A stretch of 64,000 bases of DNA from the NCBI RefSeq assembly GCF_018255755.1, contig NZ_CP073766.1, forward strand, positions 5,826,501 to 5,890,500, read 5' to 3'. The stretch's first letter is position 1, and every line of letters begins with the position of its first letter. Source of the stretch: Chitinophaga sp. HK235 (GTDB taxonomy: Bacteria > Bacteroidota > Bacteroidia > Chitinophagales > Chitinophagaceae). This document shows positions 54,220 through 62,386 of this stretch, piece by piece. A program made the position numbers and the translations under genes. The notes beneath the pieces are model-generated. The model was given only the letters and a program-made list of their open reading frames with translations. It ran no database searches and was not told where the DNA came from.

Positions 54220-54575
54220 ATGACAACTTATGATGAAGTAGCGCAATTTTTAGCTGATTTTAAAGTTAAACTGAGTCTATGGAACATTATTTATCGGAAC
54301 GACAGAGGTAAGAACACACAAGCACTTTTAGATTTAGAACTGACCCCTAACCAAAGAACAGAAATAATCAAACGAATAGAAGTAGCTGATATAGCCAAGG
54401 CCCTTTGGATGATATTTTAAATGGAGGAGCAAAGATGTGGGTCTTTGGCAAAACACACAACGAAGTAGAAATATATATTAAAATCACTCTAGGACATCCC
54501 AACACTAGTGTAATCTGTATTTCTTTTCATCAATCGGAATTTCCAATGAAGTGCCCTTTAAAGTTAAGATTATGA
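54220..54575 (+). pseudogene. MqsR-family toxin gene with a one-base deletion
   Basis: The first frame (MTTYDEVAQFLADFKVKLSL..., from 54220) runs to IEVAD and then goes off into IAKALWMIF and a stop at 54418-54420. Dropping back one base at 54390 restores YSQGPLDDILNGGAKMWVFG and continues VEIYIKITLGHPNTSVICIS, FHQSEFPMKCPLK, to TGA at 54573-54575. The joined protein (about 118 residues) has the order of MqsR-type RNase toxins: GKNTQALLDLELTP, YSxGPL, MWVFGK, EVEIYIKI, ICISFH. The missing base (GATATAGC for GATTATAGC) makes the toxin inactive unless a rare slip restores it. The final TGA overlaps the antitoxin ATG. Confidence 0.8.
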
Positions 54576-55576
54576 AAAGTCCATTTACCGGAGGCAACGT
54601 TAGATTAGAAAAAGAATCCCGAACATTCGACTATAGAAAAGAAAAGTTCGAGATAATATATCATTATTATGTCTGCGAAGAGAGTGGCGAGCAATTTACG
54701 AATGATGAACTGGACACACTTAATATTACCCAAGTCCATAATAAATACAGGTCCAGGTTTGGTATTCCTACTATTGAAGAGATTAAGCATGCCAGATCAA
54801 AATATGGACTTAGCGCAGCCAAAATGAGCGAGATACTTGGGCTTGGTATTAATGTGTATCGAAATTATGAAGCAGGTGAAATGCCAAGTATTTCCATTGG
54901 AAGATATATTCGATTGGTTGCAGATCCCCAGGAATTTATTAAACTTGTTGAAATTAATAAGTCCTCCTGGGATGCCACAGAATATTCAGAAGTACTAGAG
55001 ATAATTTCTAAATTTCGTGATCCGCAATTATATGAGGACGAAGGTCAGTTAGCCTTATCACTCTTTAAAGATTGCTTACCTAATATTTACAACGGTTTTA
55101 GGGTTCCGGGTATTAAGAGAATTGGGGCCATGATTAACTATTTTGCCACAGCTTTGCAACCATTTACAACAGCTTTAAATAAGCTAATGTTTTATGCTGA
55201 TTTTAGTCACTATAAGAAACATGGCATGAGCATCAGTGGTATAACCTATAAAGCAATACAAAGAGGGCCGGTACCCACAAACTATGGAGGACTTTATAAC
55301 GCAGCAGTGAATAAAGGATATGTTAAAGTAGCCGAAGTCGATTTTGGCGAATATGGAGGTGATAAATTTTATAATGATGAGGAAACAACCCCTGTCAATT
55401 TATTAGATGCTTTGACCCAACTTGAGTTAGCTACATTAGAAACTATTACTGAAAAATTCAGGAATATGAATACTAGCCAGATCGTAGATGTAAGTCATAA
55501 TGAACCTGGCTGGAAAGAAAATGTGAACAATTTTGACAAGATTAGTTATGATTTTAGCTTCAGTTTAAATATTTAG
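54572..55576 (+). CDS. MqsA-like antitoxin with C-terminal Panacea (DUF4065/SocA-like) domain
   Basis: 334 residues from ATG at 54572, which overlaps the toxin stop as ATGA; a GTG 21 bp upstream is also in frame. The N-terminus (MKSPFTGGNVRLEKE, YYVCEESGEQF) resembles MqsA but has lost the zinc-binding Cys pairs. A helix-turn-helix follows (residues ~75-105: IKHARSKYGLSAAKMSEILGLG). From about residue 195 a Panacea domain begins (LNKLMFYADFSHYKKHGMSISGITYKAIQRGPVPTNYGGLY). It should neutralise the toxin and repress the operon at the palindromes. The ORF is intact although the toxin is broken. Confidence 0.88.
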   Translation: MKSPFTGGNVRLEKESRTFDYRKEKFEIIYHYYVCEESGEQFTNDELDTLNITQVHNKYRSRFGIPTIEEIKHARSKYGLSAAKMSEILGLGINVYRNYEAGEMPSISIGRYIRLVADPQEFIKLVEINKSSWDATEYSEVLEIISKFRDPQLYEDEGQLALSLFKDCLPNIYNGFRVPGIKRIGAMINYFATALQPFTTALNKLMFYADFSHYKKHGMSISGITYKAIQRGPVPTNYGGLYNAAVNKGYVKVAEVDFGEYGGDKFYNDEETTPVNLLDALTQLELATLETITEKFRNMNTSQIVDVSHNEPGWKENVNNFDKISYDFSFSLNI

Positions 55577-55594
55577 GGCAAGAATAACAAGATT

Positions 55595-55633
55595 AAAAAA
55601 GCGGAGGCTACACACAGTAGCCTCCGCTTTTTT
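55595..55633. terminator. Bidirectional terminator after the antitoxin
   Basis: A perfect 17-bp stem (arms 55595-55611 and 55617-55633), loop ACACA, A6 on the left and T6 on the right. It serves the antitoxin (ends 55576) and the minus-strand fusion gene (ends 55650). Confidence 0.95.
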
Positions 55634-55649
55634 AATATATCACCTTCTA

Positions 55650-58600
55650 CTAACTTCTAAGCATAAACGAAGCAATACCTAATGGTACCTGTTTGCCTGG
55701 ATCTGTAGGTCTCAGTTTGATGTACAGGTGATGTTTTTTACCATCGTTGATGGGTGAAAAACTGATGCTTGCCTTGTTGGGTACTTTAGCCTGAGCGCCG
55801 GGGCCGACGGTTGTTTCACCGAGGCGGGTACCGTTGGCGTTGTCCAGGAAGGCTTCTACTACATATCCCTGTGACTGGGCATCCTGCACCATATAGGTGA
55901 TTTCGATGCCGTTGACAGTGGTGAGGTCGAGGTCGTTGTATACGGCCCAACCGTTGGCGGTGGCAGGGATGAGCAGTTTGATACCATCGGCCTGGTAGGT
56001 AGACACGCCATCTGCTTTGCTATATGCGGCTGCAGGCAGCTTGGGATTCAGCAATTGTACGGTGGTGGTACCGGTGATTGGTTTGATGCCGGGGCCGCCT
56101 TTATCCGTGTAGCTGGCCAGGAGATACAGCACACCGTTATCTTTCAGCTCATTGCCCATAGTGGGATTGAGGCTGCCGGTGACAGGCAGGGAATGGGCTT
56201 TAGGTGTGTTGCCGCCTAAAGAGAAGATGTATTCCACCAGCTGGTGGGCTTCTCCGTTGGACAGTCCGGGATGGGCTGACATAGCGGTTTCACCCCATAC
56301 GCCGCCGCCGCCGTTGATGATCTTTTTGGCGAGTGTTTCTGGTGCAGCCGGATCGTTTTTATATTTCTCTGTTATCTGTTTGAAAGAAGGGCCGATGGAT
56401 TTTTCATCCGGTTTATGACAGGTTTTACAGTCGGATACTTCCATGATGTTTTTACCTGCGATGGCGCCGGTGATGATCTGGTGGCCTTGCGGAGCGCCGG
56501 CTTTATCGCTGCCCTGGATATAATCTGCCTTTACAAATATATTGCTGACATCGAGTTTGCCGCTGGCGCTGCTGCCATCTTCCTTATCACTAACGGTAAC
56601 GGTATAACGTACCTGTTTGCCGGGGAAGTAGAACATTTTATTGCCTTCCAGCTGGATGTTTACCTGTGGTGTTTCATTACCTGCATACAGGGCTATTTCA
56701 CTGCTCTTTGTTTTACCGCCTTTGCCATCCTGTACTTCCACGTATACATTGTATTCGCCGGCTGTAGTATAGGTAAATTCCACTGTAGGGGTGGTGGTTT
56801 CCTTTTTGCTGCCATTGCCGAAATACCAGAGATAGGTGAGTTTGTCGCCATCAGGATCTACAGATCCTTCAGCGGACAGTTTAACGGTGAAGGGCAGGGC
56901 ACCGGTGAGCTGGTTACTTTGAATAGTGGCCAGCGGGGCGCGGTTGCCACCGTTGTAATCGATACGGGCCAGGCCTGCGTCAACATTTTTGCTGAACCAG
57001 CCATTGCCATATTCAAGTACATACAGCCGGCCATCGGGGCCCATTTCCATATCGATGGGGGCATTCAGTTTGGTGCCAGGCATAAAACGTTCCATCTTGG
57101 AGAAGTTACCGTTTTTGTCCATGGTCACGGCCATGATCCAGCCGCGTATCCAGTCGTATATGAACAGTTTACCGTTATAATAATCCGGGAAGCGGGTTTC
57201 TTTCGGATAGAACTCACTGTAATAAACAGGTCCAGCTTCTGCATTACGGCCACCGCTGCCTACGATAGGGAATTCGTCTGATTTACCGTAAGGATACCAG
57301 ATGAAGGCAGGTACGGCTGGTGGCAGTTCTTTCAGGCCGGTGTTGTTACGGGAATTATTGACGGGTTTCAACGGATCATAGGCCGGACCGGTTTCACCGG
57401 TTTCGTAATTGTATGCGTGATAGGCTTTGTTGTCAGCGATGAACATGGGATAACCATAGTTACCTGGTTTTTTAGCCTGGTTTACTTCATCGTATCCGCG
57501 GGGGCCGCGGTTAGGATCATCGTTGTTGGCATCGGGGCCTACCTCGCCCCAGTAGAGATAACTTGTTTTTCTGTCTATAGAGATGCGGTAAGGGTTGCGG
57601 GTACCCATGGCATATATTTCCGGGCGGGCGTTTTTGGTGCCTTTAGGGAAAAGGTTGCCTTCAGGGATGGTATAGGAGCCGTCGGCTTCTACTTTGATGC
57701 GGAGGATTTTTCCGCGAAGATCATTGGTGTTGGCGGAAGAGCGGCGTCCATCGTATTGTTCATGGCCGGGGCGGTCGTCCGTAGGTCCGTAACCGTTACT
57801 TACGTATTTCTGTCCGGCTTCATCAAAAGGAGTGGTATTGTCGCCGGTAGAGACGTACAGCAGTTTATCCGGGCCGAACGCGATGGAACCGCCGGTATGG
57901 CAACAGATATTCCGCTGGGAATAAAACTGAAGGACTACTTTTTCGGAGGCCATGTCCAGTTGGTTGTTTTCAAACTTAAAACGGGACAGGCGGTTGACAG
58001 AAGTATCTACGGGAGAATACATCACATAGATGAAATGATTGTCTTTATAGTCGGGATCGGCAGCGAGGCCAAGAAAACCTTCTTCGGCGTTTACATTAGG
58101 AACATCCGTTTTGTAATACACCTTCAGGAATCCCACCTGGGTGAGGGTTTTGTCTGCCTGTTTGTAGAGCATCAGTTCACCGCGGCGTTGTGCCACGAGG
58201 ATGTCGAGGTTAGGCAGGATGGTCATTTCGGTAGGTTCAAAGAACTGGCCGGAGGTGAGCATGTTTTTGGTAAAGCGGTTTTCATCCGGTGTGCGGAGAG
58301 AAGTGGCTTTACTGTAGTCGAGCACCAGATTTTTACCGATAGCATATTGAATACCGCCCAGCAGGTGTTTGAGGAAAAGGCTGTCGGAGTAACATTCTTC
58401 GGTATGTCCAAGGGCCGTATAGAAGGCGCGGCCGCCGTCGTATTCATGGTACCAGCTTACCGGGTGGTCGTTATTCATGGTACCGCCTTCGTAGGTTTTT
58501 TCATCTACCTTAAGCAGTACGGTAGTAGTGGTATCTCTTTTTTTGAAGTTGTACCATTCGTCGGTATGTTCAAATTTATCGGGCAGTCCGGCAGTAGCGG

Positions 58601-59057
58601 GGAAGGATTTGTTGATTACCTGTACACTGGCTTTGTGCACGCCGGGCGGGTGACTGAGGAAATAGGCACCTGCGAGATGGTTGTACCATCCCCATTCATA
58701 TTCAGTATCGGTGGCAGCGTGTACGCCTGCATAACCGCCTCCTGCCTGTATATATCTTTCAAAATCGGCTTCCTGTGCGGTGTTGAGCACATCACCGGTA
58801 GTATTGAGGAAGATCACGGCAGCATATTGCTGGAGCGAGTCTTCATTGAAGCGGTCAGCATTTTCGGTGGTATCCACGTCGAAGCCGTTTTCTTTGCCCA
58901 GTTTCTGTATGGCAGCGATGCCTGCAGGTATAGAGGCATGGCGGAAAGCAGCGGTTTTAGTGAATACCAGTATTTTGGGCTGGCCGGGGCGTGTTTTCGT
59001 ACAGCCAGCTATAGCAACCAACGCCAGCAATAACAATAGTTTGATCGAATGTTTCAT
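55650..59057 (-). CDS. ThuA - PQQ glucose/sorbosone dehydrogenase - PKD - cytochrome c - CBM6-like fusion lipoprotein
   Basis: 1135 residues with lipobox AIAGC. Order of domains: ThuA (about 28-240: PKILVFTKTAAFRHASIPAG, HAATDTEYEWGWYNHLAGAYF); six-bladed GSDH propeller (about 260-690: LLTSGQFFEPTEMTILPNLDILVAQRRGE, CHTGGSIAFGPDKLLYVSTGDN); PKD (about 705-795: AEGSVDPDGDKLTYLWYFGNG); one haem c with CKTCHKPDEKSIGPSF near residue 880; and a C-terminal CBM6-like carbohydrate-binding domain from about residue 985. The propeller should oxidise a sugar with PQQ-type electron transfer, and the fused cytochrome would take the electrons. It is 8 bp after the single-domain ThuA gene and ends the cluster. 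Confidence 0.92.
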   Translation of the reverse strand: MKHSIKLLLLLALVAIAGCTKTRPGQPKILVFTKTAAFRHASIPAGIAAIQKLGKENGFDVDTTENADRFNEDSLQQYAAVIFLNTTGDVLNTAQEADFERYIQAGGGYAGVHAATDTEYEWGWYNHLAGAYFLSHPPGVHKASVQVINKSFPATAGLPDKFEHTDEWYNFKKRDTTTTVLLKVDEKTYEGGTMNNDHPVSWYHEYDGGRAFYTALGHTEECYSDSLFLKHLLGGIQYAIGKNLVLDYSKATSLRTPDENRFTKNMLTSGQFFEPTEMTILPNLDILVAQRRGELMLYKQADKTLTQVGFLKVYYKTDVPNVNAEEGFLGLAADPDYKDNHFIYVMYSPVDTSVNRLSRFKFENNQLDMASEKVVLQFYSQRNICCHTGGSIAFGPDKLLYVSTGDNTTPFDEAGQKYVSNGYGPTDDRPGHEQYDGRRSSANTNDLRGKILRIKVEADGSYTIPEGNLFPKGTKNARPEIYAMGTRNPYRISIDRKTSYLYWGEVGPDANNDDPNRGPRGYDEVNQAKKPGNYGYPMFIADNKAYHAYNYETGETGPAYDPLKPVNNSRNNTGLKELPPAVPAFIWYPYGKSDEFPIVGSGGRNAEAGPVYYSEFYPKETRFPDYYNGKLFIYDWIRGWIMAVTMDKNGNFSKMERFMPGTKLNAPIDMEMGPDGRLYVLEYGNGWFSKNVDAGLARIDYNGGNRAPLATIQSNQLTGALPFTVKLSAEGSVDPDGDKLTYLWYFGNGSKKETTTPTVEFTYTTAGEYNVYVEVQDGKGGKTKSSEIALYAGNETPQVNIQLEGNKMFYFPGKQVRYTVTVSDKEDGSSASGKLDVSNIFVKADYIQGSDKAGAPQGHQIITGAIAGKNIMEVSDCKTCHKPDEKSIGPSFKQITEKYKNDPAAPETLAKKIINGGGGVWGETAMSAHPGLSNGEAHQLVEYIFSLGGNTPKAHSLPVTGSLNPTMGNELKDNGVLYLLASYTDKGGPGIKPITGTTTVQLLNPKLPAAAYSKADGVSTYQADGIKLLIPATANGWAVYNDLDLTTVNGIEITYMVQDAQSQGYVVEAFLDNANGTRLGETTVGPGAQAKVPNKASISFSPINDGKKHHLYIKLRPTDPGKQVPLGIASFMLRS

Positions 59058-59065
59058 CGGTAATT

Positions 59066-59803
59066 TCAGTTAACATTTTTGATGCCCATAGTATACTGAA
59101 TACCACCCAACAGGTGTTTCAGGTATAACGGGTCTGAATAGGATTCTTTGGTATGGCCCATGGCGGTATAGAAAGCGCGGCCACCTTCGAAGGTATGGTA
59201 CCAGCACATAGGGTGGTTGTCACCGTTTTTGCCGCCCTGATAGGTGGATTCATCTATTTTGATGAGCACATGTACATCCGGATTCAGGTCTTTGAAGCTG
59301 TACCATTCATCTTTACGGACCCAGTCATCGGGCAGGTGTTGTGTTGCGGGATGATGGTGATCGATTACATGAAGGGTAGCCTGTTGTTGTTTGGGATGGT
59401 CCAGAAACCAGGCACCTGCGAGTTTGTTGTACCATGGCCAGCCGTATTCGGTGTCGGTAGCAGCGTGGATGCCCATCCAGCCGCCACCCTGATGGATGTA
59501 TTGCTGGAAGGCCACCTGTTGGGTGCTGTCCAGCACATCGCCGGTGGTGCAGCTGAAAATGACGGCAGCGTATTTTTTCAGGTTGGCGGTGGTGAAGAGC
59601 GCTGCATCTTCTGTGGTGTCTACATCAAAACCGTTTTCTTTGCCGAGCTGCATGATGGTGGCTTTGGCAACGGGAATACAGTCGTGGCGGTAGCCGGTGG
59701 TTTTTGAAAAGACCAGTACCCTTTTGGGTTTGGGCTTTTTGACGGCCTGTGCGCAGAGGGAGACTGACAGCAACAGGGTCATGACGGCGGTGATTGTTTT
59801 CAT
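59066..59803 (-). CDS. ThuA-domain protein
   Basis: 245 residues from MKTITAVMTLLLSVSLCAQ (59803; a signal peptide), so it is exported. It has the ThuA pattern KRVLVFSKTTGYRHDCIPVAKATI, FSCTTGDVLDSTQQVAFQQYIHQGGGWMGIHAATDTEYGWPWYN and GGRAFYTAMGHTKESYSDPLYLKHLLGGIQY. It is a close relative of the N-terminal domain of the fusion protein beside it. ThuA proteins have a glutamine-amidotransferase-like fold and often accompany keto-sugar pathways; their reaction is unclear. Confidence 0.92.
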   Translation of the reverse strand: MKTITAVMTLLLSVSLCAQAVKKPKPKRVLVFSKTTGYRHDCIPVAKATIMQLGKENGFDVDTTEDAALFTTANLKKYAAVIFSCTTGDVLDSTQQVAFQQYIHQGGGWMGIHAATDTEYGWPWYNKLAGAWFLDHPKQQQATLHVIDHHHPATQHLPDDWVRKDEWYSFKDLNPDVHVLIKIDESTYQGGKNGDNHPMCWYHTFEGGRAFYTAMGHTKESYSDPLYLKHLLGGIQYTMGIKNVN

Positions 59804-59849
59804 TTTTGCGTGGTATTTTAAATAGAAATATAAAAAGCAATTGGGCACT

Positions 59850-59953
59850 GTGTAAAAGCGTCACGCAAAGAGGCGAGGCAACAAAGGGGCAAAGAAATGG
59901 TTTCCCTGCTTAATGTCTTTGTGGCTTGCGTCTTTGCGTGACAGCTTTTGCGC
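59850..59953. repeat. Long hairpin between the DUF1080 and ThuA genes
   Basis: Arms 59850-59886 and 59917-59953 are about 37 nt and match at roughly 30 positions; the core is GTCACGCAAAGA against TCTTTGCGTGAC. The loop holds GGGGCAAAGAAATGG. It starts 15 nt past the stop of the minus-strand DUF1080 gene, the same position as the other two long hairpins in the window. Confidence 0.85.
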
Positions 59954-59968
59954 TTGCGCGGAAAAGGA

Positions 59969-60691
59969 TTACAGCACTTTTATTTTGATGTTACGGTACC
60001 ATACTTTGTTACCGTGGTCCTGCAGTGCAATATGTCCTTTAGGATATTTACCGAAGCCTTTCCAGTTTTTAAATTTACTGTTGGCTACGAGTGTGTCCCA
60101 TTCAGGTGTTCCCATCGTTGTTTCAACGGTTTTAACGCCATTGAGCCAGAGGGTAAGGTGGCCGTCTTTTTTCACAATTCTGGCGGTGTTCCATTGACCT
60201 ACCGGTTTTACGGATTTCTTTTCAGATTTCACCAGGTCGTAGAGGTCACCGGCATTGTGTTTGTTGATCTTGCCATCCGGGTGTTTATCATCATCGAGCA
60301 CCTGCATTTCAGGGCCGGTGAGATAGGTAGCCTGGAATTCGGGATCTTCGTGTACGCTGAAGATAATGCCACTGTTGCCGCCTTCGGAGATTTTCCAGTC
60401 GATGCTCAGTTCATAATTTTCATATTCACCGTTGGTGACGATGTCACCGCCGGGGGCGCCGCTCTTTTTGGCGTCCACATCAAATTCCAGCGCGCCGTCT
60501 GCGACTTTCCAGGCTGGACTGGCAGCATCTTTCAGGTAGGTATGCCATCCATTGGTGGTTTTACCGTCGAACAGCAGTTGCCATCCTTCCTTTTTCTCTT
60601 TGGCAGAAAGGTTATTTGCTTTCTGGGCTTTTAATGCTGAAGTGCTGGTGAGCGCACCAAGCATAAGGGCTCCGATGATGATTTTTTTCAT
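59969..60691 (-). CDS. DUF1080 (3-keto-disaccharide hydrolase type) family protein
   Basis: 240 residues with signal peptide (IIIGALMLGALTSTSALKAQ) and the DUF1080 fold: KEGWQLLFDGKTTNGWHTYL, GGDIVTNGEYENYELSIDWKISEGGNSGIIFSV, TYLTGPEMQVLDDDKHPDGK and GQWNTARIVKKDGHLTLWLNGVKTVE. DUF1080 members have been shown to act on 3-keto-glycosides. Its place between a cytochrome c gene and ThuA genes, with Gfo/Idh/MocA upstream, supports that role here. Exported, so it probably acts in the periplasm. Confidence 0.9.
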   Translation of the reverse strand: MKKIIIGALMLGALTSTSALKAQKANNLSAKEKKEGWQLLFDGKTTNGWHTYLKDAASPAWKVADGALEFDVDAKKSGAPGGDIVTNGEYENYELSIDWKISEGGNSGIIFSVHEDPEFQATYLTGPEMQVLDDDKHPDGKINKHNAGDLYDLVKSEKKSVKPVGQWNTARIVKKDGHLTLWLNGVKTVETTMGTPEWDTLVANSKFKNWKGFGKYPKGHIALQDHGNKVWYRNIKIKVL

Positions 60692-60718
60692 TTACTATAG
60701 TTGTATAATGGAAAAGTA

Positions 60719-61135
60719 TTATTTACCTGATAAAGACAGGATGTATTTCACCATTTCCTTCGCATCGTCTTTAGACACATTTGGGTGAGGGAGCATCGCT
60801 ACTTCGCCCCAGTTGCCTGAACCACCTTTGATTACTTTGTCAGCCAGTTTATCAACATTCGCCGGTGTGTTGGGATATTTACCGGCAATATCTTTCAGAG
60901 AAGGGCCTACCACTTTCATTTCTTCCTTGTGACAGGTTTTACAGTCACTCTGTGCCATCAGTTCCTCGCCTTTGCTGGGTGGATTGCCTGCATTGGGAGA
61001 TACCATGGAGTTGTCTGCTGCAGCGTTTTCCTGGCTGCTTTTGGTTTGCTGTTGATCCTGTTTTTTCTCACCACCGCCGCAAGCTGCAAAAAACAGTACG
61101 CTTAATACCAACGGTGCCAGATACCTCTTTTTCAT
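60719..61135 (-). CDS. Mono-haem cytochrome c lipoprotein
   Basis: 138 residues with lipobox FFAAC (residues ~15-19), a Gln/Ser-rich linker, then a class I cytochrome domain with CKTCHKEEMKVVGPSLKDIAGKYPNT and AMLPHPNVSKDDAKEMVKYILSL. Haem ligands are the His of CKTCH and the Met of AMLPHP. It resembles the cytochrome domain of the 1135-residue fusion protein (GGVWGETAMSAHPGLS there, GSGNWGEVAMLPHPNVS here). It is an electron carrier for sugar oxidation. Confidence 0.92.
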   Translation of the reverse strand: MKKRYLAPLVLSVLFFAACGGGEKKQDQQQTKSSQENAAADNSMVSPNAGNPPSKGEELMAQSDCKTCHKEEMKVVGPSLKDIAGKYPNTPANVDKLADKVIKGGSGNWGEVAMLPHPNVSKDDAKEMVKYILSLSGK

Positions 61136-61305
61136 TTTCCTATTTTTTTATTTTGTTATTTGTTGATAGATGTTTGTTTGTTATTTTTTTGTTGGATGAA
61201 GGTACTGTGTTAACAACCTTCTTATAGCTTCTTTATTGACTTTAACCTATTCTTTATTGATGCATCCCTGCTGTCCAAATAAACAAATAAGCAAATAATC
61301 AAATA

Positions 61306-62361
61306 TTAAATACCGAGGACCCGTTTGTTGAAAGCATCATCAGTGGCGGCGCCGGCGAAGTCGTCGAAGGCTTTTTCGGTGACGCGGATGATATGATTTT
61401 TAATAAACGGAGCGCCTTCGCGGGCACCATCTTCCGGATGTTTCATGCAGCATTCCCATTCCATAACGGCCCAACCGGAGAAATCGTATTGGGTGAGTTT
61501 ACTGAATACGGATTTAAAGTCTACCTGTCCATCGCCGAGGGAGCGGAACCTGCCGGGGCGGTCTATCCAGGCCTGGAATCCGCCGTATACGCCGGAGCGG
61601 CCGGTAGGATTAAATTCCGCGTCTTTTACGTGGAAAGCCTTGATTTTTTCGTGATAGATATCAATGTACTCGAGGTAGTTGAGGCATTGCAGTACAAAGT
61701 GGCTGGGATCGTAGAGGAGGCATGCGCGGGCGTGGTTGCCGGTAGCTTCCAGGAAACGTTCGTAGCTGGCGCCGTCGTGGAGGTCTTCGCCGGGGTGGAT
61801 CTCATAGCAGAGGTCTACACCGTTGGCATCAAACTCGTTGAGGATAGGCAGCCAGCGTTTGGCCAGTTCGGCGAAACCTGCTTCCACCAGGCCTGCCGGG
61901 CGTTGTGGCCAGGGATACATGGCCGGGGCCCAGAGCAGCGCACCGCTGAAAGTGGCGTGTGCATTGAGTCCCAGGTTACGACTGGCCTTAGCTGCATATT
62001 TCAGCTGGTTAACGGCCCATTCCGTACGGGCGTTGATGTTATGATGATATTGTGCCGGTGCAAAACCGTCAAACATTTCGGTGAATGCCGGGTTAACAGC
62101 CACCAGCTGGCCTTGCAGGTGGGTACTCAGTTCGGTGATCTCCAGTCCGGCTGCATTCACAATCCCTTTGATTTCATCTGCATAGGTCTTGCTCTCTGCT
62201 GCTTTCTGCAGGTCTATCAGGCGGGCATCCCAGGAAGGGATCTGTACACCTTTGAAACCGATGGAGGCAGCCCATTCACAGATGGACTTCAGACTGTTGA
62301 AAGGCGCTTCATCTCCCATGAACTGCGCCAGAAAAATACCAGGGCCTTTTATTGTTTTCAT
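61306..62361 (-). CDS. Sugar phosphate isomerase/epimerase-type TIM-barrel protein
   Basis: 351 residues from MKTIKGPGIFLAQFMG (62361; the longer frame upstream overlaps the previous gene and is not supported). It has the AP-endonuclease-2/xylose isomerase-like pattern: FNSLKSICEWAASIGFKGVQIPSWDARLIDL, LCYEIHPGEDLHDG, LYDPSHFVLQCLNYLEYIDIY, IKAFHVKDAEF and WAVMEWECCMKHPEDGAREGAPF. These carry the metal-binding Glu, Asp and His residues. In 3-keto-glycoside pathways such enzymes isomerise or split keto-sugars. It is 25 bp after the oxidoreductase gene. Confidence 0.93.
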   Translation of the reverse strand: MKTIKGPGIFLAQFMGDEAPFNSLKSICEWAASIGFKGVQIPSWDARLIDLQKAAESKTYADEIKGIVNAAGLEITELSTHLQGQLVAVNPAFTEMFDGFAPAQYHHNINARTEWAVNQLKYAAKASRNLGLNAHATFSGALLWAPAMYPWPQRPAGLVEAGFAELAKRWLPILNEFDANGVDLCYEIHPGEDLHDGASYERFLEATGNHARACLLYDPSHFVLQCLNYLEYIDIYHEKIKAFHVKDAEFNPTGRSGVYGGFQAWIDRPGRFRSLGDGQVDFKSVFSKLTQYDFSGWAVMEWECCMKHPEDGAREGAPFIKNHIIRVTEKAFDDFAGAATDDAFNKRVLGI

Positions 62362-62386
62362 ATAGTCGTGCTTGTTATACGAGATA

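Noticed and set aside
54380..54400. Programmed -1 frameshifting in the MqsR-like toxin gene
   Set aside because: There is no slippery heptamer at the shift point (GCTGATATAGCC) and no clear stimulating structure after it. A simple one-base loss is more likely.
57417..59033. A 538-codon open frame on the plus strand
   Set aside because: Antisense to the ThuA/dehydrogenase fusion gene. Long antisense frames are expected in GC-moderate coding DNA; no domain is seen.
61276..61310. AT-rich array of AAATAA-type units, possible repeat or hairpin arm
   Set aside because: Units are short and irregular and no complementary arm lies nearby, so it is low-complexity intergenic DNA rather than a defined element.
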